64,000 nucleotides of DNA from Irineochytrium annulatum (GCA_027600665.1 JADGJL010000018.1:28273-92272), one strand, 5' to 3'; shown: positions 53,252 to 62,481, counted from the first letter of the stretch. Notes: generated by a model not told the origin, from the letters alone. Made by a program: numbers and translations.

Positions 53252-54550
53252 ATGAACGATAAAAAGTGGGACCTCGTCGCACTTGCTTCCATCCCTTTAA
53301 TTATGACCTTGGGTAACTCCATGCTTATACCGATCCTGCCACAGATTGAACGTGAGTTGAAGGTATCTGCATTTAAGGTCAGTATGCTCATTACAGTCTA
53401 CGCTGTAGTTGCCATCCTGCTTATTCCTCTTGCAGGGTATTTGTCTGATCGTTTTGGCAGAAAAGCAGTCATTATTCCGAGTCTCATCATTGCAGCCGTT
53501 GGGGGAGCTGTAGCTGGTGTGGCTGCATGGATGTTAAGCGGAAATATAGCCTACTGGACCATATTAGGTGGCAGGTTATTGCAGGGGGTCGGAGCAGCGG
53601 GGGCATTCCCGATTGTGATTCCTTTGGTTGGGGACATGTTCAATGATGAAGATCAGGTATCTAAAAGCCTGGGAATCATTGAAACTTCGAATACATTTGG
53701 TAAAGTGTTAAGTCCAATTCTGGGAGCAGCACTGGCTGTTTGGTTATGGTACCTACCTTTTATGGCTATTCCCGTACTCTGTGTTCTGTCGCTGATCCTG
53801 GTTATATTCTTGGTGAAAACACCAAAGAAAAAAGAAAAACCGCCCACCTTTACAGAATTTGTGGCTTCCATTAAGGATGTACTAAAAGAAAAAGGACGCT
53901 GGTTGTACGCCTTGTTTGCGATCGGTGGAATTTGTATGTTTATTCTTTTTGGTGTGCTTTATTATCTATCCGAGACATTGGAGAGCGAGTTCGCCATGAA
54001 GGGCATTGTTAAAGGTCTCGTACTTGCCATTCCACTAGCGGCACTGTGTCTTTTTTCCTTTTTCGCAGGGAAGTGGATTGGAAAGAGTAAACCTCGCATG
54101 AAGTGGCTTGGTTTCACAGGACTTATTCTTGTAACCGTTTCGCTGGGTGTTATTGGCGTTTTCGATAATATCTACGTAGTCGTGGGTCTATTCACATTGG
54201 GAAGTGCGGGAATAGGGGCAACCTTACCATGTCTGGATGCTCTAATTACAGAAGGTGTGGACAAGAAGCAGAGAGGTACGATTACGGCTTTGTTCAGTAG
54301 TATGCGATTCATCGGTGTATCACTCGGCCCACCTGTTGTTTCTTTGCTCATTGGCAAACAACATTTTTTGCTTTTTGGTGTGCTTGCTGCTTCTGCAGCT
54401 GTAGGAGGACTACTTACATTATTCGCAGTTAAGCCGGATAAAGGAGACCAACCTACTTCAGGAAGCGGACAGAAACAGGAACGGCACATCGATCGAATGG
54501 AGACAAGTAGTGGTTATGCCCCGATAAGGCGCAAGAAAAGTCCACTTTAA
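53252..54550 (+). CDS. MFS transporter, 12-helix exporter type
   Basis: A 432-residue proton-coupled transporter. ATG 53252 follows AAAGGTGGT at about 6 bases; the earlier in-frame ATG 53222 has no site. There are twelve helices, with MFS motif A GYLSDRFGRKAV between helices 2 and 3. GRLLQGVGAAGAFPIVIPL marks helix 4, and motif C-like ETSNTFGKVLSPILGAAL helix 5. This last motif is typical of drug or siderophore exporters. The C-terminal tail is basic and hydrophilic. Its substrate is unknown. Confidence 0.88.
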   Translation: MNDKKWDLVALASIPLIMTLGNSMLIPILPQIERELKVSAFKVSMLITVYAVVAILLIPLAGYLSDRFGRKAVIIPSLIIAAVGGAVAGVAAWMLSGNIAYWTILGGRLLQGVGAAGAFPIVIPLVGDMFNDEDQVSKSLGIIETSNTFGKVLSPILGAALAVWLWYLPFMAIPVLCVLSLILVIFLVKTPKKKEKPPTFTEFVASIKDVLKEKGRWLYALFAIGGICMFILFGVLYYLSETLESEFAMKGIVKGLVLAIPLAALCLFSFFAGKWIGKSKPRMKWLGFTGLILVTVSLGVIGVFDNIYVVVGLFTLGSAGIGATLPCLDALITEGVDKKQRGTITALFSSMRFIGVSLGPPVVSLLIGKQHFLLFGVLAASAAVGGLLTLFAVKPDKGDQPTSGSGQKQERHIDRMETSSGYAPIRRKKSPL

Positions 54551-54624
54551 ATTGAAGGTCCTGTATGCTACGTTCATTTCCGGGCTGTCTTAAGTCGATT
54601 TAATATTCAGATCTGTTCCAATAA

Positions 54625-54685
54625 AAAAACGCGTTTACGTCTAAGAAAGCGGATGATTTGCTTTCTCGGTGTAAACGCGTTTTTA
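54625..54685. terminator. Bidirectional terminator between two MFS genes
   Basis: AAAAACGCGTTTAC (54625-54638) pairs perfectly with GTAAACGCGTTTTT (54671-54684). An inner GAAAGC/GCTTTC hairpin is present. Both strands end in T, so it stops both convergent genes. Confidence 0.9.
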
Positions 54686-54707
54686 TGTTCAGAATGATTG
54701 TAACCAA

Positions 54708-56042
54708 TCAGTCGTGTTTGCTTTTATCTGACTGGCTAGTTTCGGTGGGGATGGCTCCAGATGAGTCCTTTTGATCTTGAGGTGAATCCGTTGCAGGGAT
54801 ATGAGTATGAGTGAGCAGAGCATGAGCTTCTATGGAGAAGCTGCCGCTTCGTTTTCCCTGAATCAGATATATAAGCAAGAACAGAATCATAAACATCACG
54901 GAATATCGGTACATATCGGTATAACTCGTTATGGCCGCAATGGCGCCAAGAAGAAGCGCACCTGTCGCAATACCCAGATCCAGCGAGTTCAAAAACATGC
55001 CATTAGCCATGCCACGTTGAGAAGGAGATACGACTTGAATCATCCAGGTCTGCAGAGACGATTGCATGGAACCATAGCCTATCCCGTATAAAAAGGCAGC
55101 AATGAACAGGACTGACATGGAGGATGCATATGAGAGTAGAATGAGTCCGGCAGCAATGAAGATTGCTCCTGGAATCAGCAGTGCTTTTGGACCCTTATTG
55201 TCATAGATTCGTCCTGCAAAGGGTCTAACCAATAACACGGCGAGTGCATTAAACAAAAAGAACAGCGCAGGATTGGCCAGATTGGCTTCCTTGCCATACA
55301 AGACGATGAATCCGACGAGCCCACCATAGGTGATGGATAACAGGCAATTCAGCACACTGGGCAGAATCAGCTTGCGGTTGAACGGTGTCTTTTGTTTTGG
55401 GTTGGATCCTGAATCACTTGTAGTAGCTTGTGGAATGATACGTTCACTGTTATTGTTTCTGGCGGCTTTTTTACGGGTCAGCGTGTAACTAAGTGGATAG
55501 ATTACAGCGAGAACACCAGCAGTACATAACATCAGGGTTACAAATCCGGCACCCTGGAGCAGAGTCACCCCTATGATGGGTCCCATGGACATGGCCAGGC
55601 TAGTTGATAGCCCGAAGTAACCCATGCCTTCACCCATTCGTTTGACGGGCACAATGTCCGAGGCCATTGTTGGAAAAGCGGTACTGCTCATACCGAACCC
55701 GATACCAAATAACATTCTTAGCAATAAAAGCACGGCTATGCCCGCAGCAAAATAATAGCCGAGCGTTGCCAGCAGGGCTACGGAGAGGCCGATATAGATC
55801 ATGGCGTTACGAAGACCCTTCTCCAGTGCTTTCGCGGAGTAGAGACGGGCTGCAATGGCACTTAGTGCAAACAGACAGGTGAAGAGGCTGACCTCAAATG
55901 CATTAGCGTGAAATCGCTCCTGAACGTAAGACGGAAGTGGTGAGACGATCATGTGCAGTTGTAGAAATAACAAAAAGTTGCATAGCATTAGCAAAATAAA
56001 ATCGGTGGTCCATAGCCTAACTTGTGTAGATTGTTCTTTCAT
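54708..56042 (-). CDS. MFS transporter, regulated by the upstream MarR protein
   Basis: A 444-residue transporter with twelve helices and a long cytoplasmic loop between helices 6 and 7 (about 185-220). The C-terminal 45 residues are polar (Ser, Thr, Gln, Asp). RMLFGIGFGMSSTAFPTMASDIVP marks helix 4 and its loop, and GYFGLSTSLAMSMGPIIGV helix 5, as in drug-efflux MFS proteins. GGGGGA lies 10-11 bases upstream of ATG 56042. It follows a MarR gene by 29 bases on the same strand and would be co-transcribed. A drug or metabolite exporter induced by the ligand of the repressor is likely. Confidence 0.9.
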   Translation of the reverse strand: MKEQSTQVRLWTTDFILLMLCNFLLFLQLHMIVSPLPSYVQERFHANAFEVSLFTCLFALSAIAARLYSAKALEKGLRNAMIYIGLSVALLATLGYYFAAGIAVLLLLRMLFGIGFGMSSTAFPTMASDIVPVKRMGEGMGYFGLSTSLAMSMGPIIGVTLLQGAGFVTLMLCTAGVLAVIYPLSYTLTRKKAARNNNSERIIPQATTSDSGSNPKQKTPFNRKLILPSVLNCLLSITYGGLVGFIVLYGKEANLANPALFFLFNALAVLLVRPFAGRIYDNKGPKALLIPGAIFIAAGLILLSYASSMSVLFIAAFLYGIGYGSMQSSLQTWMIQVVSPSQRGMANGMFLNSLDLGIATGALLLGAIAAITSYTDMYRYSVMFMILFLLIYLIQGKRSGSFSIEAHALLTHTHIPATDSPQDQKDSSGAIPTETSQSDKSKHD

Positions 56043-56071
56043 GATGACGTATTCCCCCTGAGTTGTGATTC

Positions 56072-56494
56072 TTACAAGTTGCGGTTAATGAGGGAAAGAG
56101 TATGTTTAAATGCTTCCATCTGGTCTTCGGATATACCTTCAGCAAGTTCTTTATTCATTTCTCTTTCGATCGGAACGAGGACATCAATTAACGCTTTGCC
56201 TTCCTTGGTGAGGTATAACAGATAGGCTCTGCGATCGTGTTCACTGGTCCGGCGTTCTACCAAACCCTTTTTCTCAAGCAGATCAATAATCCGGGCTGTG
56301 GTGGGCTGGTCTTTGAAGACACGTGAAGCGAGTTCTTTCTGATTCACACCTTCCCCACGGTCAACATTAAACAGCACAGAAAATTGCTCTGTTGTAATAT
56401 CATAAGGTTTGAATCGCATTGCGAGTAGGGCTACCGCTTTACGATGCGTGAAACCCAACATGAATCCGACAGACTGTTCAAGTGTGTAGTCCAT
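56072..56494 (-). CDS. MarR-family repressor of the MFS efflux operon
   Basis: A 140-residue winged-helix repressor. I start at ATG 56494 (MDYTLEQSVGF); the longer frame to 56608 reads through the promoter and adds sequence unlike MarR. DNA-binding segments are VNQKELASRVFKDQPTTARIIDLLEKKGLVERR and the wing TSEHDRRAYLLYLT. GAGG lies 13 bases upstream, so translation may be weak. It is the first gene of a two-gene operon with an MFS exporter, and a perfect palindrome overlaps its promoter, so it represses itself and the exporter. Confidence 0.92.
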   Translation of the reverse strand: MDYTLEQSVGFMLGFTHRKAVALLAMRFKPYDITTEQFSVLFNVDRGEGVNQKELASRVFKDQPTTARIIDLLEKKGLVERRTSEHDRRAYLLYLTKEGKALIDVLVPIEREMNKELAEGISEDQMEAFKHTLSLINRNL

Positions 56495-56541
56495 ATAATT
56501 AACGAGACCTCGCTTTCCATCATAAAAAGTTCTGAACCAAT

Positions 56542-56559
56542 TAGTTGTTATAACAACTA
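56542..56559. promoter_or_regulatory. Perfect 18-base palindromic operator for MarR
   Basis: TAGTTGTTATAACAACTA reads the same on both strands. It begins within the -10 element of the MarR promoter and covers the likely start of transcription, where a bound repressor would block polymerase. Confidence 0.8.
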
Positions 56560-56584
56560 TATGTGAAACAAGTATTTTTGTCAA
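56556..56584 (-). promoter_or_regulatory. Sigma-A promoter of MarR-MFS operon
   Basis: On the minus strand TTGACA (56584-56579) and TATAGT (56561-56556) are 17 bases apart: a consensus -35 and a good -10. The -10 overlaps the palindromic operator. Confidence 0.8.
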
Positions 56585-56753
56585 AATGAAATATTCCATA
56601 TCAGTCAAGCCGGAGCACTATGCATGGATTAAAAAATACTGTTAGAATGGTAATGAAACCGCTTCGATTCAATGCAAGTTTATCGTGCTTTTGAAGAATG
56701 GAGAAAACCAATTTCCTCTAACCGCTGTTGGAGAAGACCAAGGAGAGCTGTGT

Positions 56754-57227
56754 GTGCTGAAGAATATCCCTGCAATAATTCCTCCAGAATTGCTCAAAAT
56801 TATGTCTGAAATGGGGCATGGGGACGAGCTGGTGCTGGCTGACGGCAATTTCCCGGCAGCGAGTCATGCCAAGCGACTGGTGCGCTGTGATGCACTGGGA
56901 GTTGTCGAACTATTGGAAGCCATCCTGCAATTATACCCACTGGATACCTATGCTGAGCGTCCCGCTGCTGTCATGCAGGTTGTAAAGGGGGATCAGGTGG
57001 TACCGATCATATGGGAAGACTACCGCCGTTTAATTGAAGAATATGAAGGCATCACGGATGCATTGGATCATGAAGAGCGATTTGATTTTTATAAACGTGC
57101 TTCGAATGCCTATGTGATTGTTGCAACGGGTGAGCGTGCACAATATGCCAATCTGATTCTGAAGAAAGGCGTCATTTTCCCTGATGCTGATCCTGGTCAG
57201 CAACAACAGAACGCTGAATCGAACTGA
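56754..57227 (+). CDS. fucU: RbsD/FucU family protein, L-fucose mutarotase-like
   Basis: A 157-residue protein of the RbsD/FucU family, which interconverts the anomers of sugars. GTG 56754 follows AAGGAGA (56740-56746) at 7 bases; the longer frame from 56685 has no site. The core motifs are IIPPELLKIMSEMGHGDELVLADGNFPA (catalytic His in GHGDE) and, near the end, a Tyr-rich FYKRASNAYVIVATGERAQYANLILKKG. These favour FucU over RbsD. No fucose kinase, isomerase or aldolase lies nearby, so its pathway is unclear. Confidence 0.85.
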   Translation: MLKNIPAIIPPELLKIMSEMGHGDELVLADGNFPAASHAKRLVRCDALGVVELLEAILQLYPLDTYAERPAAVMQVVKGDQVVPIIWEDYRRLIEEYEGITDALDHEERFDFYKRASNAYVIVATGERAQYANLILKKGVIFPDADPGQQQQNAESN

Positions 57228-57235
57228 ATATTTAC

Positions 57236-57271
57236 GGCGACGGAGCACCCGATGCTTTGGTCGCCTTTTTA
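57236..57271 (+). terminator. Terminator after fucU
   Basis: GGCGAC pairs with GTCGCC, with AGCA/TGCT inside, followed by TTTTTATTTTT. Confidence 0.78.
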
Positions 57272-57460
57272 TTTTTGCCAATAACAAGGCAGTATAACAA
57301 AATGTTCAGAATTGGCATGGACGAACGAATATTCAGCTAAATGCCCAAGATACTACAAACTTTGATACAGATGATGAATGGGGAAAGAGAAGGGATTATT
57401 TTAAAATATAAAGATCACAAAGGATGAGACGTTGGTCTCCAATTAAAGGAGTTGAGTGAA

Positions 57461-57961
57461 GTGCAGCAACGAATCAGACAAGCGGGTCTTCCAGAATGCA
57501 ATGAAGTGGGTCGACTGTTTAATGAGTACAGGGTGTTCTACAATCAGAATGCTGACATTGAGGCGGCACGTCAGTATATTAAAGAACGAATGGAACGCCA
57601 TGACTCGGTGATTTTGGTAGCAGAAACCGATGTGGAAAGTGATCAAGGGAAAGATGATTGTAATGGTATGCCAAGTTCGCATGGCTTGAGTTGTACCGGA
57701 TTCGTTCAGCTGTATCCCAGTTTCAGTTCGGTATCGATGGGGCCGATCTGGGTGCTTAATGATCTATATGTGCATCCTGATTTTCGTCAGAAAGGCATTG
57801 CAAGGAAACTGTTGCAAGCAGCCAAGCAATTGGCATCTGAGCGTGGAGTTCTTCGTATATCACTTTCTACTGAGTTAACTAACACGCAAGCGCAAGCTTT
57901 ATATGAATCCGAAGGATATGCACAGGATACCAAATTCATGTATTATGAACTTAATGTATAA
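57461..57961 (+). CDS. GNAT-family N-acetyltransferase
   Basis: A 166-residue acetyltransferase. GTG 57461 lies 9 bases after AAAGGAG (57446-57451); a TTG at 57452 touches the site. The acetyl-CoA motif A is LNDLYVHPDFRQKGIARKLL (about 105-124), and motif B is YESEGYAQDTKFMYYEL at the C-terminus. The acceptor substrate is unknown. It stands alone between the fucU and TraX genes. Confidence 0.88.
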   Translation: MQQRIRQAGLPECNEVGRLFNEYRVFYNQNADIEAARQYIKERMERHDSVILVAETDVESDQGKDDCNGMPSSHGLSCTGFVQLYPSFSSVSMGPIWVLNDLYVHPDFRQKGIARKLLQAAKQLASERGVLRISLSTELTNTQAQALYESEGYAQDTKFMYYELNV

Positions 57962-58037
57962 GAGGGTGCTCAAAAAAGACGCATGATATAAATGAATGGC
58001 AGACCCGTAATAGGGAACGAGGGAGGGGAGTCGCAAC

Positions 58038-58658
58038 ATGATGCAGTGGATTGCCATGATCACGATGTTAATTGATCATATAGGGGCTGTCTTTTTTCCA
58101 CATATTATAGAGTTGAGAATTATAGGTCGTATCGCTTTTCCAATCTATGCTTTTGCAGTGTATATCGGTTATAAACATACACGAGATGTACAAAAATACA
58201 TATGGCGTCTGTTCTGGATTGCGATAATATCACAGGTGCCGTTCATGGCTGCGTTTAATCATTATTCTCTGAACGTGGTATGGACATTGTGGTCTGCCCT
58301 GTTGGTTCTATTCGTTATCGATAAACTGCCTTCCCGTCTACTGGGTATTCCAATCGTCATTGGGGCAGGTTGGTTCATGGAAATTAGCCAAATGGATTAC
58401 GGAATGTACGGGTTGTTATTGGTTCTGTTATTCCGTTATTTCCAAGGTCCTGTGCTTGTTATGGCACATGTTGTGTTAAATGCACTATATCTTCTGCTGC
58501 ATCATAGCTCTGTGCAAATGTATAGCGTGTTGGCCACCGCTAGTATTGCTGTTGCTCAGTATTACCAAGCAGGATTCCGGATGAAGGGGCCACGATGGGT
58601 CTGGCGCTATTTCTATCCAGCTCACCTCGCCGTCATTGCAATCATTCGCTGGACATAA
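58038..58658 (+). CDS. TraX family membrane protein
   Basis: A 206-residue protein with about seven membrane helices. The start IAMITMLIDHIGAVFF and the next block RIIGRIAFPIYAFAVYIGYKHT are the TraX family signature. F-plasmid TraX acetylates pilin; chromosomal Firmicute members, common near no pilin gene, have no known role. GGGAGGGG lies 8 bases before ATG 58038, and an adjacent ATG at 58041 is equally possible. Confidence 0.88.
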   Translation: MMQWIAMITMLIDHIGAVFFPHIIELRIIGRIAFPIYAFAVYIGYKHTRDVQKYIWRLFWIAIISQVPFMAAFNHYSLNVVWTLWSALLVLFVIDKLPSRLLGIPIVIGAGWFMEISQMDYGMYGLLLVLLFRYFQGPVLVMAHVVLNALYLLLHHSSVQMYSVLATASIAVAQYYQAGFRMKGPRWVWRYFYPAHLAVIAIIRWT

Positions 58659-58684
58659 AATAATGCCCAGAATGCAAAGTGAAG

Positions 58685-58727
58685 AAGCCATCTTACCGTC
58701 AGTGAATGACGATAAGATGGCTTTTCT
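58685..58727. terminator. Terminator between TraX gene and NRPS
   Basis: AAGCCATCTTA (58685-58695) pairs perfectly with TAAGATGGCTT (58713-58723), with an inner CGTCA/TGACG stem. TTTTC follows on plus and TTCTTC on minus. It lies between convergent genes. Confidence 0.8.
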
Positions 58728-58770
58728 CTGTGTGGCTATATATATTAATCAGGTTGATGCTAGAGTGGAC

Positions 58771-61700
58771 TTACTCCATTGCTGTTGAAGTGCCATACTG
58801 GCGCCGAATTGCGGCGGGGAAATACCCAATCTGAACAGCGTAGTCTAACATGACGGAGATGAATCGATCATCTGTTTTCGCACATGAGATTCCGGCAGGT
58901 TCCACATAAGCCGTTGTGACAGGGCAAGCATAGACATAAGCTGAATCCTTCGCTCCGTCGCCTTCAAGCTGTGCAATAGCCAACTGAAGAGCTTCCGGCT
59001 CCTTGCTGATGCTGGCATCGAACAACCAACGGGTGTACTCGGCAAAAGGAAGTGTCTCGACATTGTAACCAGCCCGATTCACAGAACGGATCAGCTCATC
59101 ATAGCGGATCGGCTCCGGATTACAGATGTGGAACACACGGCCGGCTGTATCCTGACGTAAGGCCAGATGAACAATGGCTTCACTTGCATAGTTGATCGGT
59201 GTGAAATCAACCATCCAGTCTGCCGCAGGCGCTTTGCCAAGCAATAACATGGCTTTGATCATGCGATAGAAGGCATTACTATCAATATTGGACTGGAAGC
59301 GTCCCGTTTCCGAGTGGCAAGTTAGATTACCTGCACGATAAATGCTGACAGGTACACCTTCCTCTGCCGCCATCATGAGTACTTTCTCGGCTTCAAGCTT
59401 GCTGTCCGAATACAGGTTGTCCACATGCAAGTCAGCCGGGAACCGATCATATTGCAGGGAGGATTCCCATTGTCCGCTGAGTGCGAGATCTTCCGGAATG
59501 CCCATCGTGGATACATGGTGGAAGGAGGCCCCAGGTTTGCTACGAATCAGATCCAGCAAGGCGACCGTTCCTTCCACGTTTGTTTTGGCGAACTGATCGG
59601 CATCTCCAAAATGACGTACGTCTGCTGCACAGTGGATGACACGATCAATTCGTTCATGGACATAAGCCGTTTGTTCAGTCGAAAGACCGAGATTAGGTTG
59701 TTCGAGATCCCCTTCAATAATCTCCACGCGGGAAGATAGTTGATCAGTCAGTTGTTTGCCGAAATATCCTTCCAGCACGTTAGTCAAACGTTCCATTGCA
59801 GTTATTCCATTGGATGGCCGACGGACCAGCGTGTAGATTCGTGTACTGGAATTCAGAATTAACTGTTGAAGCACATGAGAACCCAGATAACCGGTGGCTC
59901 CGGTCAGTAACACATGCTCAGGTTCACGAATGAGCGGATACCCCAACTGGGACGCAAGTTCCACAGGGTGTTCGGATAATTGTGTGATCATGTCATCCGT
60001 CACCGCCGAATGCGTTACTTCTGTTGTACTTTGAGACAGTACTTCCACGCGACGAGCAAGAGCACGGACTGTTTTCTCGGCAAAGAAGTCGGCAATTTTC
60101 AGCTGCGGGTAATGTGGCTTCAGAATGACGAGTACATGAATGACACGGAGTGAATCACCACCGATATTGAAGAAGCTATCTTCGACACCGAAGTCGTCGT
60201 GTTGAAGAATTTCTTTCCATGCATCCAGGATAATGGATTCCGTCTCTGTCTCCGGCAGAACCCGGTCAGGGCGGTCTTCATGTCGTTCCACATGAGGCAG
60301 GGATACCATCGCTTTGCGATTGATTTTTCCAGTCGGTGCAATCGGCATTTCATCCAACTGACAGATCCACTTCGGTACAAAATAAGAAGGAAGTTTCGCG
60401 GTCAGTGCTGCCTTGATGTCGGAAACAGAAAGGGTACTGCCATCTTTTGATGTAAAATACCCAACCAGCATATTCTGTCCATCCGATTCTTTCTTTGGAA
60501 TGACCGCAACGTTCTGAATCTGATCAAGCCGTGCAAAGTGATCTTCAATCTCGCCGATCTCAATGCGGTGTCCCCGAATTTTTAGCTGTGAGTCACTGCG
60601 ACCAACATATTCCAGTAACCCGGTATCCAGCAATTTGGCAATATCGCCAGACTTGTAGATTTTTTCACCTATTGCAAAAGGGTTCTCAATGAATGCTTGC
60701 TTTGTACGTTCTGGCTGATTCAGATAACCTTTGGCCAGTGCAGGGGTAGCGATATATACTTCACCAGGTACACCAGCAGGACAGAGCTGTTGTTCTTCAT
60801 TCACAATGTAGACTTTGTAATTATGAATCGGTTTACCAATGGGGATGTTCACCACATGTTCTGGAACCTGCTCACTGATGCGGTGAGTGGCTGTGGCTAC
60901 TGTACATTCGGTAGGTCCGTATACATTAACAATATCAATCTGGTTTCCAAATTTACGCTGGAAGGCACGAACCTGTTCACCATAGAGCGCTTCTCCGGCT
61001 ACAGTAATGATTCTGACTTTGGCCAGCTTGTGGAAACCTTCATCGGATAAATAGGAAGCAAGCTGATTGAAGAAAATCGTAGGCAAGATCGTAATGATCG
61101 TTGTTCCTGTCCGTTCAATTGCACTTGCGAATTCTTCAACAGATACACGTTCTTCCGAAGACAACAGATATAATTCTGCTCCATAGAACAAGGCGCCAAC
61201 GGTATCCCACACGGATGCATCGAAGCTGTATGTAGCAAACTGGGTTAATACATCACCTGGTTGAATGTCACAATCACGTTGAACCACACTGCCAAGGTTG
61301 GTTACACCCCGGTGGGCAATCAGTGCCCCTTTAGGCTTACCGGTCGACCCTGACGTGTAGATAATATACGCAAGATCATCTGGCTGAATATCCAGATTGG
61401 GGTTGCTTGCTGCAAATCCGGCTAGACGACCATCCACAGAGAGAATCTGACGGACCGTAGCTATACTGGAAAACAAGCTGGTAGCTTGTGCAAAAGAGGC
61501 TTCCGTTGTCAGCACGAATGAAGACGCCGTATCTTCCACAATATAACTGTTACGTTCTTTTGGATGCTCAGGGTCAATTGGAACATATGCACCCCCTGCC
61601 TTCAGAATACCCAGCAGGGAGATGATGGTCTCCAGACTTCGATCCATAAAGATACTGACGAATTCACCTTTCTGCAATCCATTGGATAACAGAACGCGTG

Positions 61701-62481
61701 CAACCTGATTCGCTCGTTCATTCAATTCTCTGTACGTATAACTTTGGGATGGTGATGTTATCGCTGGCGAATCCGGATATGCTGCTGCTGTTGCTTCGAA
61801 CCAGCCATGGACCGTCTGATTCTCTGGTTCAAGCACGGAAGTATCATTCATCTCCCGGTATAACAATCGATCTGAGGCGGAAAGAATATCCACCGTACCG
61901 ATCGCTTTCTCACCGTCACGAACGAGGGCGAGTAGAAGAGTCTGATAATATTCTGCATATCTCAGCACGGTAGACTCTTTTAACAGTGAACTATCATAGA
62001 ACAGATCAAGGATGAGCATGTTCCGATCATCATCTCGAACATTCCAATTTAATATTTGTGGTGCTTGAGGCAACTGTACGCTATTCAGCATGAACAACGT
62101 TTCAGGGTATCCACCGTTTTGCAACGTGTATTCAATCTTGAGCTGCTCTGAAACCTGATGACATAGTTGGTTGAAGGTCAATTTACCCTGAATCTGTAAA
62201 GAAAGATAGGAAGCTGCCTGATCGGGGGCAAGTATACCTATGGCAAGTTCCTGTTCAGCTGACAATCGGTATAACAAGGCTGCATAAGCTGAGAGGAGTA
62301 CCGGGTACACCATCTGTTCTCCAAACTTCTGTTTAAGATCACGGCTCAGAGAATCATGTAATGTGATTTGAGCAGACTGATAAGAGAATGATTGTTGACG
62401 TCGCCCAAAATCCAGTGGAATCTGCAGAACGGGCAAGCTAGATTCCATGGAATGGCTAGAAGATGGTTGGTTTTCAATCAC
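58771..62481 (-). CDS. Single-module NRPS: half condensation, adenylation, carrier, reductase
   Basis: A 1236-residue synthetase. GTG 62481 follows AAGGAGG at 10 bases; TTG 62505 overlaps that site. Residues 1-210 match only the C-terminal lobe of a condensation domain (VLLSAYAALLYRLSAEQEL) and lack the catalytic HHxxxDG. The adenylation domain (about 215-710) has A3 YTSGSTGKPKG (about 371-381), SFDASVW and VYGPTECT. The carrier domain has phosphopantetheine Ser777 in IGGDSL. The terminal reductase (about 855-1236) has LLTGATGYLGSH and the YxxxK pair Tyr1024-Lys1028. It would activate one amino or carboxylic acid and release it as an aldehyde or alcohol. No other synthetase or phosphopantetheinyl transferase gene is near. 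Confidence 0.92.
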   Translation of the reverse strand: MIENQPSSSHSMESSLPVLQIPLDFGRRQQSFSYQSAQITLHDSLSRDLKQKFGEQMVYPVLLSAYAALLYRLSAEQELAIGILAPDQAASYLSLQIQGKLTFNQLCHQVSEQLKIEYTLQNGGYPETLFMLNSVQLPQAPQILNWNVRDDDRNMLILDLFYDSSLLKESTVLRYAEYYQTLLLALVRDGEKAIGTVDILSASDRLLYREMNDTSVLEPENQTVHGWFEATAAAYPDSPAITSPSQSYTYRELNERANQVARVLLSNGLQKGEFVSIFMDRSLETIISLLGILKAGGAYVPIDPEHPKERNSYIVEDTASSFVLTTEASFAQATSLFSSIATVRQILSVDGRLAGFAASNPNLDIQPDDLAYIIYTSGSTGKPKGALIAHRGVTNLGSVVQRDCDIQPGDVLTQFATYSFDASVWDTVGALFYGAELYLLSSEERVSVEEFASAIERTGTTIITILPTIFFNQLASYLSDEGFHKLAKVRIITVAGEALYGEQVRAFQRKFGNQIDIVNVYGPTECTVATATHRISEQVPEHVVNIPIGKPIHNYKVYIVNEEQQLCPAGVPGEVYIATPALAKGYLNQPERTKQAFIENPFAIGEKIYKSGDIAKLLDTGLLEYVGRSDSQLKIRGHRIEIGEIEDHFARLDQIQNVAVIPKKESDGQNMLVGYFTSKDGSTLSVSDIKAALTAKLPSYFVPKWICQLDEMPIAPTGKINRKAMVSLPHVERHEDRPDRVLPETETESIILDAWKEILQHDDFGVEDSFFNIGGDSLRVIHVLVILKPHYPQLKIADFFAEKTVRALARRVEVLSQSTTEVTHSAVTDDMITQLSEHPVELASQLGYPLIREPEHVLLTGATGYLGSHVLQQLILNSSTRIYTLVRRPSNGITAMERLTNVLEGYFGKQLTDQLSSRVEIIEGDLEQPNLGLSTEQTAYVHERIDRVIHCAADVRHFGDADQFAKTNVEGTVALLDLIRSKPGASFHHVSTMGIPEDLALSGQWESSLQYDRFPADLHVDNLYSDSKLEAEKVLMMAAEEGVPVSIYRAGNLTCHSETGRFQSNIDSNAFYRMIKAMLLLGKAPAADWMVDFTPINYASEAIVHLALRQDTAGRVFHICNPEPIRYDELIRSVNRAGYNVETLPFAEYTRWLFDASISKEPEALQLAIAQLEGDGAKDSAYVYACPVTTAYVEPAGISCAKTDDRFISVMLDYAVQIGYFPAAIRRQYGTSTAME

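Noticed and set aside
56495..56608. A 38-residue extension of the second MarR protein
   Set aside because: It would translate through the -10 element and the palindrome, and the sequence is unlike MarR N-termini.
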